This document shows, in pieces, positions 52,069-60,863 of a DNA stretch of 64,000 bases (its first letter is position 1; the number at the start of each line of letters is the position of its first letter). A program made the position numbers and the translations under genes. Below the pieces are notes generated by a model, which had not been told where the DNA came from, searched no databases, and saw only the letters and a list, made by a program, of their open reading frames with translations. The DNA comes from Hahella chejuensis KCTC 2396 (GTDB lineage: Bacteria; Pseudomonadota; Gammaproteobacteria; Pseudomonadales; Oleiphilaceae), in assembly GCF_000012985.1 (NCBI RefSeq), contig NC_007645.1:5912581-5976580 (forward strand). Reading direction: 5' to 3'.

Positions 52069-52728
52069 CTAGGCATTCACAGCGCCATACAAACGATGCT
52101 GGCGAATATATCGCCACACCGAATCCGGTAGTAAGAAACGGGGGGATAGGCGCAAGCCGATCAGCTCACGCACCTTGGAACTGGAAATTCCCATTTGGGT
52201 AAGCGTAATAAATCCAACCTTTCCGGCAGGCTGGCGTATCAGGTCGTTATTGCTCTCTGCGGAGTGCTGACGCAAAAAATCTCCCAATTCACCTTGCTCA
52301 CAAAATGACCAACCCGGTCTGTTAACCACCATTATATGGGCTAATTGAATAATTTCCAGCCATCTTCGCCATTTTGGCAGTGACTCGAATGCGTCAGTCC
52401 CCATAACAAATATCAACGGCCGCAGATTACCTACCTCTTGACGCAGCTCCAACAGCGTATCCACCGTATAGCTGGCGCCAGTTCTGCGAACCTCAACTTC
52501 GTCAATACGCAAGCTTGGTTCTCCTTCCAACGCCAGCCGCAGCATGGCTAGACGATGTTCCCCGGACGCCTTGGGAGCCGAGCGATGACGCGGGTCGCCA
52601 CAGGGAATCAGGCGCACTTCGGCTGACTCGCCGAAGTGCTGCTGTAGTTCCAGCGCCGTACGCAAGTGACCGAAATGTATGGGATCGAAAGTGCCGCCAA
52701 GCAGCACTATGGGAGAATGTTCCTGCAT
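52069..52728 (-). CDS. nadD: nicotinate-nucleotide adenylyltransferase
   Basis: Converts nicotinate mononucleotide and ATP to deamido-NAD. The 219 residues open with the nucleotidyl-transferase motif GGTFDPIHFGHLR and close with the ISSSKVREL form of the ISSTxxR motif. Both are intact. The gene follows proA by 30 bases and precedes rsfS by about 107, on the same strand. Confidence 0.96.
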   Translation of the reverse strand: MQEHSPIVLLGGTFDPIHFGHLRTALELQQHFGESAEVRLIPCGDPRHRSAPKASGEHRLAMLRLALEGEPSLRIDEVEVRRTGASYTVDTLLELRQEVGNLRPLIFVMGTDAFESLPKWRRWLEIIQLAHIMVVNRPGWSFCEQGELGDFLRQHSAESNNDLIRQPAGKVGFITLTQMGISSSKVRELIGLRLSPRFLLPDSVWRYIRQHRLYGAVNA

Positions 52729-52758
52729 GATCAGGTAGGAAAACTCGCCTCGCGCCCG

Positions 52759-54015
52759 TTACTGCCTAATATGGCCATCTCCGAGCACCACGTATTTTTG
52801 TGAGGTCAGCCCTTCCAGTCCGACGGGACCACGCGCATGAATTTTATCGGTGGAAATGCCGATTTCCGCGCCCAAGCCATATTCAAAGCCGTCAGCGAAT
52901 CGTGTGGATGCGTTGATCATCACCGAGCTGGAGTCTACCTCCGTCAGAAAACGACGGCCTTTGCTGTAGCTCTCCGTCACGATCGCGTCAGTATGATGCG
53001 AGCCATAGTGATTGATATGAGCTATCGCCTCATCCAGGTTTTCAACTACCTTGATCGCCAGAATCGGCGCCAGATATTCTTCGGACCAATCCGCTTCCAC
53101 TGCGCTCAACGCCTGCGGCAGGATTTCCCGGGTTCGCTCGCAGCCCCGCAACTCAACGCCTTTCTCGGCGTAGGCTTGCGCCAACTGCGGCAAAATGGTT
53201 GCGGCGACAGGCGCGTCCACCAATAGCGTCTCCATAGTATTACACGTGCCGTAACGCTGGGTTTTCGAGTTAACCGCAATAGTCAGGGCTTTATTCAGAT
53301 CCGCATCGCGGTCGATAAAAACATGGCAGACGCCATCCAGATGCTTTATGACAGGCACCCTGGCTTCGCGACTGATGCGCTCGATCAGTCCCTTGCCGCC
53401 ACGAGGGACGATAACGTCGACATAATCAGGCATGGTAATCAGTTCGCCCACAGCAGCGCGATCCGTCGTCTTGATCACCTGCACCACTGATGCAGGCAAA
53501 CCCGCTGTTTTCAAACCATTTTCGATACAGGCGGCGATCGCCTGATTGGAATGAATGGCTTCAGAGCCCCCGCGCAGAATGGTGGCGTTGCCTGATTTCA
53601 AACACAGGCTGGCCGCTTCAACGGTCACATTGGGACGAGACTCATAGATGATGCCCACAACGCCTAACGGCACGCGCATTTTGCCGACTTGAATTCCGCT
53701 GGGACGATAGTTAAGACCCGTAATTTCGCCTACCGGGTCCGGCAGTGCTGCAACCTGATGCAACCCTTTGATCATAGCGTCGATACGGGCCGGCGTCAGC
53801 TCCAGACGATCAAGCAATGCAGCGTCCAGGCCATTCGCCCGACCGGACTCCAGATCTTTGGCGTTAGCGGCCATCAGTTCTTCTCGCGCGGCGTCGATAG
53901 CTTCCGCAGTAGCGATCAGCGCTTTGTTCTTGACGCCGGTGTCCGCTTTAGCGATCAATCGGGACGCCGAGCGGGCTTCGCTCCCCACTTCGCGCATGTA
54001 GGCATTTATATCCAT
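52759..54015 (-). CDS. proA: gamma-glutamyl phosphate reductase
   Basis: NADPH-dependent reductase of proline synthesis, converting gamma-glutamyl phosphate to glutamate semialdehyde. I start it at the ATG at 54015 ([11 protein letters not shown]), with AGAGGTC upstream; ATG 54051 would add 12 residues. The aldehyde-dehydrogenase fold is clear, with [26 protein letters not shown] and the catalytic cysteine in [12 protein letters not shown]. It is first of the long minus-strand run. A TATAAT -10 lies 50 bases upstream. proB is not here. Confidence 0.95.
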
Positions 54016-54065
54016 GCAGTCTAAGACCTCTGCTTGGTATTTCCGAAACATGATGTAAACTGGCT

Positions 54066-54071
54066 ATTATA
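54066..54071 (-). promoter_or_regulatory. proA: -10 element upstream of proA
   Basis: The minus strand reads TATAAT exactly here, placing a transcription start near 54059 and a leader of about 44 bases. No good -35 at the right spacing was found, so the assignment rests on the -10 alone. Confidence 0.45.
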
Positions 54072-54137
54072 CATCAGCAAATGCTGAATAATACTGACAA
54101 CTTATACTCAAATCCCCGATGCATAACATAAAACAAC

Positions 54138-55142
54138 ATGACGCCCGTTGAGCTAAACAACCAACTGCGCAGTAAAGCTTATTCTCTCGCGGCGGTAGTC
54201 GCCGCACTTTTGGCGCTGGGCGCCGCACTCTTCGCAGAGTGGTTGATGGCCGGCGTCGCCGGCGTATTCGCAGGCCTGTTGCTGGCCAACGGCAAGCTCA
54301 ATCAACGCCATGGAGAGCAACCCGCTCCGTTATGGTTGTCCCATGTCATCGTGGTGTTTCTGGTGATCATCACCCTGGCGGCCATGGTGCGCTATCCGGG
54401 CACCGCCGAGCAATGGTGCTACATTGTGCCGTTGATCGCCTTTCTGATTTATCGGATTCAAGTGGCGACTATCGTCACCTCCGCTTACTCCATCGCATTA
54501 GCGCTGGCGCTTATCGGCTATTATCAGGGGCCGGAAAAAGTGCAGATCTTCTTCATCTACTTATTGAGCTTGGCCATGTCTCTGGCTTTTGTGTATCTGC
54601 GCGAGATCAAAGAACAGCAGCTCAAGCCGTTGCGCCGCACCGACAACCTTACTCTGGCGTCCACCCGCGAGTATCTGGCGCAAGACCTCGACAAGGAAAT
54701 TCAGCGCAGCGAGCGCGAAGGCACTGACTTGTCTATTCTGGCCTTGAGCATTGATAGCAACTCCCTGGAGCACGCCTCCGCCGACGATAAAGATCACATT
54801 CTGCACAGGCTGGGTCGCATGCTGCATGAGAATCTACGCCTGTTCGACAGCTACTATCGTTATGAAAACGTGGACTTTATTATTCTGCTGCCCCACTGCA
54901 ACTCCAGAGAGGCGACGAAGAAAGCATCGCAGTTGAGAGTGAAAGCAAAACAGGCGCTGAGCACGCGCGAGATCACAGTCACCGTCAGCCTGGGACTGGC
55001 GACGCTCAATGTTGGCGATACTCCAGAAACGCTGATCGCCAACGCCCGTCGCGCGCTCACATTCGCCCGCAACAAAGGCGCGAATCAACAGACTGATTTC
55101 CTGGAAGTGGAATCCGACGGAGGAGCGACACTTGCTGGCTGA
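54138..55142 (+). CDS. membrane protein with degenerate GGDEF domain (first of a pair)
   Basis: A 334-residue protein with about six transmembrane segments in residues 15-155, followed by a GGDEF-fold domain. The diguanylate-cyclase layout is traceable: RRTDNLTLASTREYL at the start where active enzymes have D-x-LTGxxNRR, ILALSIDSN for the metal-binding strand, and RYENVDFIILLPH where GGDEF should be. The signature motif is lost, so it should not make cyclic di-GMP; a binding or partner role is possible. It overlaps the next gene, of the same architecture, by 11 bases. Confidence 0.82.
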   Translation: MTPVELNNQLRSKAYSLAAVVAALLALGAALFAEWLMAGVAGVFAGLLLANGKLNQRHGEQPAPLWLSHVIVVFLVIITLAAMVRYPGTAEQWCYIVPLIAFLIYRIQVATIVTSAYSIALALALIGYYQGPEKVQIFFIYLLSLAMSLAFVYLREIKEQQLKPLRRTDNLTLASTREYLAQDLDKEIQRSEREGTDLSILALSIDSNSLEHASADDKDHILHRLGRMLHENLRLFDSYYRYENVDFIILLPHCNSREATKKASQLRVKAKQALSTREITVTVSLGLATLNVGDTPETLIANARRALTFARNKGANQQTDFLEVESDGGATLAG

Positions 55143-56118
55143 ATCCTATTTACGCACCCGTACGCGCATCGCCTTATACCTGGCGACGTTGTTCCTGCTC
55201 TTGTTCATGTCCGTACAAAATGTTCGCTACGGCTTATATGACCTGTTTTACATGAGCATTCTACTGGCGCCGGCGATGCTGTTCGGAGCCATTTACGCCT
55301 GGGCTCGACGCAGCGACCTGAACGCCTATGGCGGTCATCTCGCGGTGTTGACCGTTATGCTCGTGGTGGTCTCGCTACAGCTGAGCGGCGGTCAAAAGGC
55401 GATCGTACATTGGCTGTATGGCATCGGGCTGTTCAGCTTTTTGCTTCTTCCTCTGCGCCCCGCGTTTACTTTCAATATTGTCACCTTGCTCATCAGCAGC
55501 GTCGCTCTGTCATACAGCGACTCTTTCTATAGCACGCTGCGTTTCGCCACCAGTTATGCGCTGTTAGTCGGCCTGGCCGGCGTCTACGCCTATTTGTATC
55601 ACCATAAATCCCGCTTTCTGGTGCATGCGTCCATCAAAGACCCACTCACCGGCGCCTACAATCAAAAGCACCTGGAATTCTCTCTCAAGCAGGAAATTTC
55701 TCGTTCGGAAGCCACGTCCCACCCCTTGTCTCTGGTGGTATTGGAAGTCGACTTTTTCGATCAGCAGCGCGAAGTGCAGGGGCAGAATTTCATTAATGAG
55801 CTGCTTTCTCAATTCGGCGCCCAACTCCTGCAAATGACCCGAGCGGGCGACAGTATCTACTACGTCGATAATGGCCGCTTTTTCATTATGTTGCCGATGA
55901 CGCCAGAAGAAGGGTTGCTGGTGATCGCGGAGCGTTTACGTCGCAGTGTGGAGGAGCATACCTGGCCAATTATCGACAGTCTCACTGTCAGCGTAGGTTG
56001 CCTGACGCGGAAATCCGGAGAAACAGACGATCAGGCTCTGACGGACCGGGCGTTGACCGCTTTAAAGCAGGCCCAGCAATCCGGTCATAACCGCGTGGTG
56101 CTAAGCAAGTCCAAATAA
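55132..56118 (+). CDS. membrane protein with degenerate GGDEF domain (second of a pair)
   Basis: A 328-residue protein with about six transmembrane segments (residues 12-160) and a C-terminal GGDEF-fold domain. The domain's opening DPLTGAYNQKHLEFSL is well preserved and VLEVDFFD matches the metal-binding strand, but the GGDEF signature itself reads VDNGRFFIML. It should therefore lack cyclase activity. The TTG start at 55132 is supported by GGAGG 7 bases upstream and lies inside the preceding gene, so both are made from one message. The I-site RxxD is not evident. Confidence 0.82.
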   Translation: MLAESYLRTRTRIALYLATLFLLLFMSVQNVRYGLYDLFYMSILLAPAMLFGAIYAWARRSDLNAYGGHLAVLTVMLVVVSLQLSGGQKAIVHWLYGIGLFSFLLLPLRPAFTFNIVTLLISSVALSYSDSFYSTLRFATSYALLVGLAGVYAYLYHHKSRFLVHASIKDPLTGAYNQKHLEFSLKQEISRSEATSHPLSLVVLEVDFFDQQREVQGQNFINELLSQFGAQLLQMTRAGDSIYYVDNGRFFIMLPMTPEEGLLVIAERLRRSVEEHTWPIIDSLTVSVGCLTRKSGETDDQALTDRALTALKQAQQSGHNRVVLSKSK

Positions 56119-56340
56119 CCGGAGCCATTCAGGCTCCTGTCGCCGCCAAATGATCAGGTCACTTACTCTTTCCTGGTCTACCTGTACGCCCGCGTGAGCG
56201 GCCAAACATTACCAGTCTTTCAGGGCGGAAAGTTAGAAAAAAGGCCGCCTGCAGCTTAAAATAGCCCTCCGAAAAGCGCTCACCTGGAGATACTTACAAT
56301 CGGGCGATGCGCCAATAGTTTCAGTTGCAAAGGAAACACT

Positions 56341-57774
56341 GTGTCTCCGAATTCTCTTCTCATTTGGATGCAACAGCATCCTGACTGGTTAGCTATCGCC
56401 GTCTTCCTGGTGGCTTTTCTGGAATCCCTGGCTATCGCCGGCATTATCATACCCGGAGTCGTATTGCTGTTCGGTCTCGCGGCGATTTGCGGCGGCGGCG
56501 CGCTGGCGTTGCAATGGACCATCATGGCGGCCTTTTTAGGCGCAGTCTGTGGCGATGGCTTGAGTTTCTATCTCGGTAAATACCTGGATGTCCGCGTTCG
56601 CGGGTTGTGGCCTTTGTCGAAATACCCTGACCTGCTGACGCAAGGAGAAAGCTTCTTTCAGCGCCATGGCGGAAAAAGCGTCATTATCGGGCGCTTCATA
56701 GGCCCCGTCCGTCCTGTCATTCCCCTGGTGGCGGGGATGCTCAATATGAGCGCGCGCCGCTTCTTTACCTTTAATCTGTTATCCGCTCTGGCCTGGGCGC
56801 CCTTGTATGTCGTACCCGGTTTTCTGGTCGGCGCCGCTATCGACACGCGTGCGCCATTGCCTCCGCATTTCTACCCGGTATTAACCGTCGTCGTTCTGGT
56901 CCTGGTGAGTCTGGCCAGCCTGTTTACTCAGTTTCATTATCAATTGCGCCCCAGCGGCAAGCTTTACCGTTCCCTGCTCCGTTTCGGCGCTAAGCGCCCT
57001 GGCGTCGGCCGTTTATGGTCCAACAGCTATAGTCTCCGTGGCGGCGTCAAAGAATATCCTATCAGCTCCTTTCTTCTGGGCTCCTGCGCGCTGTTGCTTT
57101 TCATCTTGTGGAGCTTGTTGGTGATGAACACCGACGCAGTGTCGCACTTGAACGCCTGGGTCGCGGAGAATATACAACGTCTGCACACTCCAATTCTGGA
57201 TTATCTCTTCACAGGCATGACGCTACTGGGCGATCCCGCATTTTTATACATCGCCTTCGGATTCTTCTGTCTGTTGTTACTACTGCAGAACAACCTGCGC
57301 CTGATGTTGTGCTGCGTGGGCGCTGGCCTGGTCACCCATGCCGCAACCACTGGACTGAAACACTGGTTACAAATCGCCCGGCCGGAAGCGCTGCTGGCGC
57401 CTGAGTCTTTCGCCTATCCCAGCGGCCATACCAGCGGCGCGGTACTGGTCTATGGACTGGCGACATCAATGCTGGCGCGGGAGTTCAGGCCACCGCAACG
57501 TTGGCCGATCTATATTTCCGGCGCGATGGCCGCCTTGCTGATAGCGTTCAGCCGCCTGTATCTGGGCGTACATTGGTTTTCAGACGTCGTCGGAGGCGCC
57601 TTACTGGGACTGACAATCTGCGGCTTCGCCCGGGTAGCGCAAAGCCATTTCGACAGAGCCCCGATGTGGCGGGCCGGTTGGCGCTATGCGCTGCTATTCG
57701 GTTTTATTCTGGCGGCGTGCGCCTATCTTGGCTGGACCATGCCGGAAGCCGTCAGCGTTCAAATGAAGGGGTAA
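56341..57774 (+). CDS. DedA-family / PAP2 phosphatase fusion
   Basis: Polytopic inner-membrane protein, 477 residues, joining two families. The N-terminal half (about 1-200) is a DedA/VTT protein: FLESLAIAGIIIPGVVLLFG and GRFIGPVRPVIPLVAGM are its landmarks. The C-terminal half is a PAP2 lipid phosphatase with KxxxxxxRP (Lys340), PSGH (360-363) and SRxxxxxHxxxD (Ser404, Arg405, His411, Asp415), all intact. GTG start with AAGGA 6 bases upstream. Likely role: recycling or dephosphorylating a polyprenyl or phospholipid phosphate, DedA supplying flippase-like transport; inferred from known members. Confidence 0.93.
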   Translation: MSPNSLLIWMQQHPDWLAIAVFLVAFLESLAIAGIIIPGVVLLFGLAAICGGGALALQWTIMAAFLGAVCGDGLSFYLGKYLDVRVRGLWPLSKYPDLLTQGESFFQRHGGKSVIIGRFIGPVRPVIPLVAGMLNMSARRFFTFNLLSALAWAPLYVVPGFLVGAAIDTRAPLPPHFYPVLTVVVLVLVSLASLFTQFHYQLRPSGKLYRSLLRFGAKRPGVGRLWSNSYSLRGGVKEYPISSFLLGSCALLLFILWSLLVMNTDAVSHLNAWVAENIQRLHTPILDYLFTGMTLLGDPAFLYIAFGFFCLLLLLQNNLRLMLCCVGAGLVTHAATTGLKHWLQIARPEALLAPESFAYPSGHTSGAVLVYGLATSMLAREFRPPQRWPIYISGAMAALLIAFSRLYLGVHWFSDVVGGALLGLTICGFARVAQSHFDRAPMWRAGWRYALLFGFILAACAYLGWTMPEAVSVQMKG

Positions 57775-57777
57775 GGG

Positions 57778-58365
57778 CTATTCCGCCAGGGCGTGGATAA
57801 GGTACCGGATTTGCTCAAGTCGGTAGACGGGGTCCTCCAGAGTCAATAGATACTGTTTATCCTCCATCGCCAGCGGCAATAGCTCCACTAAGCGCCACCC
57901 CACATCGCGGGCGTCATGAAAATCCACGCTCATGCCCAGCGCCTGAATGACCGGATGACGCAACAGGTCCTCCAGGAGGTCCGCCAGTTCGGAATATTGC
58001 TCGGGGGTTTCCGTCGGGGTCTCCAGACCTAGCGCCTCAACTTTCGCCACATATAACCCATCACTTTGCCGATGCGCCTGAGATATGCTCACCTTGCACT
58101 CCCCTTCCGCAGTGATTCCTAAAAAACCATTCGGCAACTGCTGGAAATCGACGACCCTTGCGTAAGAGCCGACATCAAAGAAAGTGCATTCGCCACTCGC
58201 TTCCTTGCCGTTTTTGATCAGCACAATGACAAAGCCTTCGTGAGATTTCAGGCACCGGCTGATCATAGACAGATAACGTTGTTCGAAAATCTGCAGTGGC
58301 AATCGCCCCTTGGGGCACAACACAGAATTCAGCGGAAATATAGGGAATTCTTTCGTCATTATCAC
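57778..58365 (-). CDS. Lon-protease substrate-binding-domain protein
   Basis: Stand-alone LON N-terminal (substrate-binding) domain protein, 195 residues, without the ATPase or protease parts. FPIFPLNSVLCPKGRLPLQIFEQRYLSMI is the standard domain opening, and GFVIVLIKNGKE and FDVGSYARVVDF follow in the usual order. The GTG at 58365 has a run of G's 5 bases upstream; ATG 58359 is an alternative. It converges on the DedA-PAP2 gene with a 3-base gap. Function of these single-domain proteins is unsettled. Confidence 0.88.
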   Translation of the reverse strand: MIMTKEFPIFPLNSVLCPKGRLPLQIFEQRYLSMISRCLKSHEGFVIVLIKNGKEASGECTFFDVGSYARVVDFQQLPNGFLGITAEGECKVSISQAHRQSDGLYVAKVEALGLETPTETPEQYSELADLLEDLLRHPVIQALGMSVDFHDARDVGWRLVELLPLAMEDKQYLLTLEDPVYRLEQIRYLIHALAE

Positions 58366-58434
58366 AGCATCCCCCCCGTTAAGCCGGGGAACAGCGCCCG
58401 TCTGTTCGCCTTGCGTCGCTCCTTACGCGCCAAA

Positions 58435-58461
58435 GCGGCCTAATCTCAGATATTAGACCGC
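58435..58461. repeat. inverted repeat upstream of the Lon-domain gene
   Basis: GCGGCCTAAT and ATTAGACCGC match at 9 of 10 positions around 7 bases, in the gap between the divergent Lon-domain and K+ channel genes. It may be an operator for either. Confidence 0.4.
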
Positions 58462-58576
58462 CTATGTGAAATGGCAAGTTACTGAAACAAAAGGCCCTGA
58501 CTTGCATCGCCACGCTGGCTATATTTGTTTCATAAACATGAAACAACACACCAAGCAGAGTTAGCCCAAATCCAAT

Positions 58577-59434
58577 ATGTCTTTATCCGACCGCCTCCCT
58601 ATTGTCACCGGCCTTGCCGGCGTATCCGTCACTGAGAATTCACGCGCCAGATTCTGGGGACAGATTTTGGAGTGGCCGATGATGATGCTGGCGATCTGGA
58701 TCATCATTGAGTGGTATTTACAGGCCAACGACGAACTGTCCGGCGAAGCGCTACTCATCACTGACTGGCTGATCTGGCTTTTCTTCATCGTGGAAACCCT
58801 TCTGCTCACCGCCCTGGTGGACAAAAAAACCTATTACCTGCGCAATAATTGGGTCAATCTGATCATCATTCTGTTCGGCTGTCCCTTGATCTGGTGGTTC
58901 TCACCGCTGGCTGGCGCGTTGCGCACCCTGCGTTTATTGGTCATGTTCAGCCTGTTGCTGCAGATTTCCGGCACGGCGCGGCGCCTTTTATCTCGTCATA
59001 ACCTGGGTAACACGCTGTTTATCGGATTTATCGTGATTATCATGGCGGGGTTTATCATCGCTGGACTTGATCCGGCCATTGAAACGCCTTGGGATGGAGT
59101 CTGGTGGGCATGGGTGACGGTGACGACGGTCGGCTATGGCGATATTGTGCCGACCAGCACTGTCGGCAGGCTATTCGCCTCCTTTTTGATTCTTCTCGGC
59201 ATGGCGTTGTTTTCATTACTGACAGCGGGATTTTCCGCCTTCTTCGTCTCTCAGGATGAAAAAGACCAAGTACGCCGCGACCTGGAAATTCTTAACAAGT
59301 TGAACGATCTGGAAATGAAGATGGAGCGGCTGGAGCGCCACCTCACCGTGTTGGCGGAGGAAGTTAACGTCAAAAACAATGGCCGTCCCGATGCGACGGA
59401 AGACCTGGACACCCGAGAAACGCCAGACGTTTAG
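58577..59434 (+). CDS. voltage-gated-type potassium channel
   Basis: Inner-membrane K+ channel of 285 residues. Six hydrophobic segments precede a pore with the selectivity filter TTVGYGD (residues 183-189), followed by the inner helix. The S4-like helix (GALRTLRLLVMF) has only two arginines, so voltage sensing may be weak. A C-terminal coiled coil (about 235-265, LEMKMERLERHL) probably assembles the tetramer. No RCK or cyclic-nucleotide domain. Its stop overlaps that of the convergent HDOD gene by 4 bases. No clear ribosome-binding site precedes the ATG. Confidence 0.92.
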   Translation: MSLSDRLPIVTGLAGVSVTENSRARFWGQILEWPMMMLAIWIIIEWYLQANDELSGEALLITDWLIWLFFIVETLLLTALVDKKTYYLRNNWVNLIIILFGCPLIWWFSPLAGALRTLRLLVMFSLLLQISGTARRLLSRHNLGNTLFIGFIVIIMAGFIIAGLDPAIETPWDGVWWAWVTVTTVGYGDIVPTSTVGRLFASFLILLGMALFSLLTAGFSAFFVSQDEKDQVRRDLEILNKLNDLEMKMERLERHLTVLAEEVNVKNNGRPDATEDLDTRETPDV

Positions 59435-60696
59435 TCCATCAGCAAACGCCGCACGCTGTTGATTTCCTCTTCCGCCATTTGCAGCACCTGCAGGCTACGC
59501 TGCGGCGATAGTTCGCCCAAGGCCAGTTTATGGAAGGCGGGAACCTGATCCAGCGGCGGTATGGAACCGTGCTCCGGCTTACCAATGTAAGAATGTATCT
59601 GCGCCACAATCACCAGATCCGCATAGGTAGGCGTTTCCTGGCCGGAGTCGTACATGTAGTCCTCAGCATGACGCGCCGCCGCTACGAAGGCGTCGGGGAA
59701 CTCCCAACTCTCCAGCAAGGCGCAGCCGATTTCCTGCCGCAGCTCCATAATCAGGCTTTCCAGCATGTCCTCGTGAGTCCGCAGCGCCGGATGCTCTTCC
59801 GCATACATAATCACCGGCACCACGCCGATGTCATGAAGAATACCCGCCAACAACGCCTGCTCCGGTTTGATTCCCGGCGTCATGCGCGCCAGCACAAACG
59901 AGATCGCACCAACATCGGAAGAGTGGCGCCATAGCTTGGTCATGCGTTTTTGCAGCATAGCGTTCTTGCTGCGGAAGATTTCCCGCAGCGTGAAAATCGT
60001 GATCAGCTGTCGCGTGGTATCCAGCCCCAAACGCACCACGGCGTCCTCGCAGCACTCAATTTCCTTGAAACCTCGGTACAAAGGGCTGTTGGCGGAACGA
60101 ATCAACTTCGCCGTCAGTACGGGATCGCGCACGATCACCTTGGCGATATCGTTGAGGTGAAAGTTCGGCTGCTCGGTGACATGGCGAATACGCATCGCCA
60201 TGTCCGGCAGACTGGGCAAAGTCAACCGGTGCGCATTCAGGTCCTGATAGAACGAGGTGACCAGTGAGTAGGCGGGATGCTCCGTGCGGTCCACCTGCGA
60301 CACACCTTCGCCAATCTGGTAATCCAGCGGCGCGTCCTTCAGCATGCGGGTCAGGGTCGGCTGATCCACCACCAGCATCACACAAGGCGATTTCGCTTTG
60401 ACTTCATAGCGGCGCGGCTGCAAATGCGCGATGGGCTGTCGCGCCGCCTGCGACGCGGCAGCGATCAACGCCGTGCGTCCATCCTCCGCCGTCAGCGCGA
60501 CTTCGCCTTCCAGCAAAAAGTAGTCATAACTGTCCTTGCTCCCCAAGTCGAGAATCTTGGCGCCTTTGGAGAAGCGTCGATAGTCCGCTCGCGAGGACAA
60601 AACCACCAACTGCGGGTCGGATAGCTTGGCCAGTAGAGAAAAGTGCTTCAGTCGCGACAAGTTGGAGCTTGCCTGATCAAGGGATTCTGATGACAT
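59431..60696 (-). CDS. HDOD-domain protein with N-terminal cyclic-nucleotide-binding-like domain
   Basis: Cytoplasmic signalling protein of 421 residues. Residues about 15-125 resemble a cNMP-binding domain (FSKGAKILDLGSKDSYDYFLLEGEVAL), though the phosphate-binding cassette is weak. Residues about 155-350 form an HDOD domain, the non-catalytic relative of HD-GYP: LPSLPDMAMRIRHV, RDPVLTAKLIRSANSP and LAGILHDIGVVPV. HDOD proteins usually act as scaffolds in c-di-GMP or stress signalling. There is no evident enzymatic HD pair or GYP. No good ribosome-binding site at the ATG. Divergent from ilvD. Confidence 0.87.
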   Translation of the reverse strand: MSSESLDQASSNLSRLKHFSLLAKLSDPQLVVLSSRADYRRFSKGAKILDLGSKDSYDYFLLEGEVALTAEDGRTALIAAASQAARQPIAHLQPRRYEVKAKSPCVMLVVDQPTLTRMLKDAPLDYQIGEGVSQVDRTEHPAYSLVTSFYQDLNAHRLTLPSLPDMAMRIRHVTEQPNFHLNDIAKVIVRDPVLTAKLIRSANSPLYRGFKEIECCEDAVVRLGLDTTRQLITIFTLREIFRSKNAMLQKRMTKLWRHSSDVGAISFVLARMTPGIKPEQALLAGILHDIGVVPVIMYAEEHPALRTHEDMLESLIMELRQEIGCALLESWEFPDAFVAAARHAEDYMYDSGQETPTYADLVIVAQIHSYIGKPEHGSIPPLDQVPAFHKLALGELSPQRSLQVLQMAEEEINSVRRLLMD

Positions 60697-60863
60697 GGGA
60701 GGCGCATTCCGGTTGGCTCACACTCTACAGTAGCAAGTCTAGACCTATATCCAAAATGCAGCGACCCAGATCGGCAAAAGAATTTATGGGGTCAGGCAAG
60801 TTTGCTATCCTGTAGCCGATGAGTGCTTTTCGTTAGCTGTTTTAATAACCACGGAGTATAACC

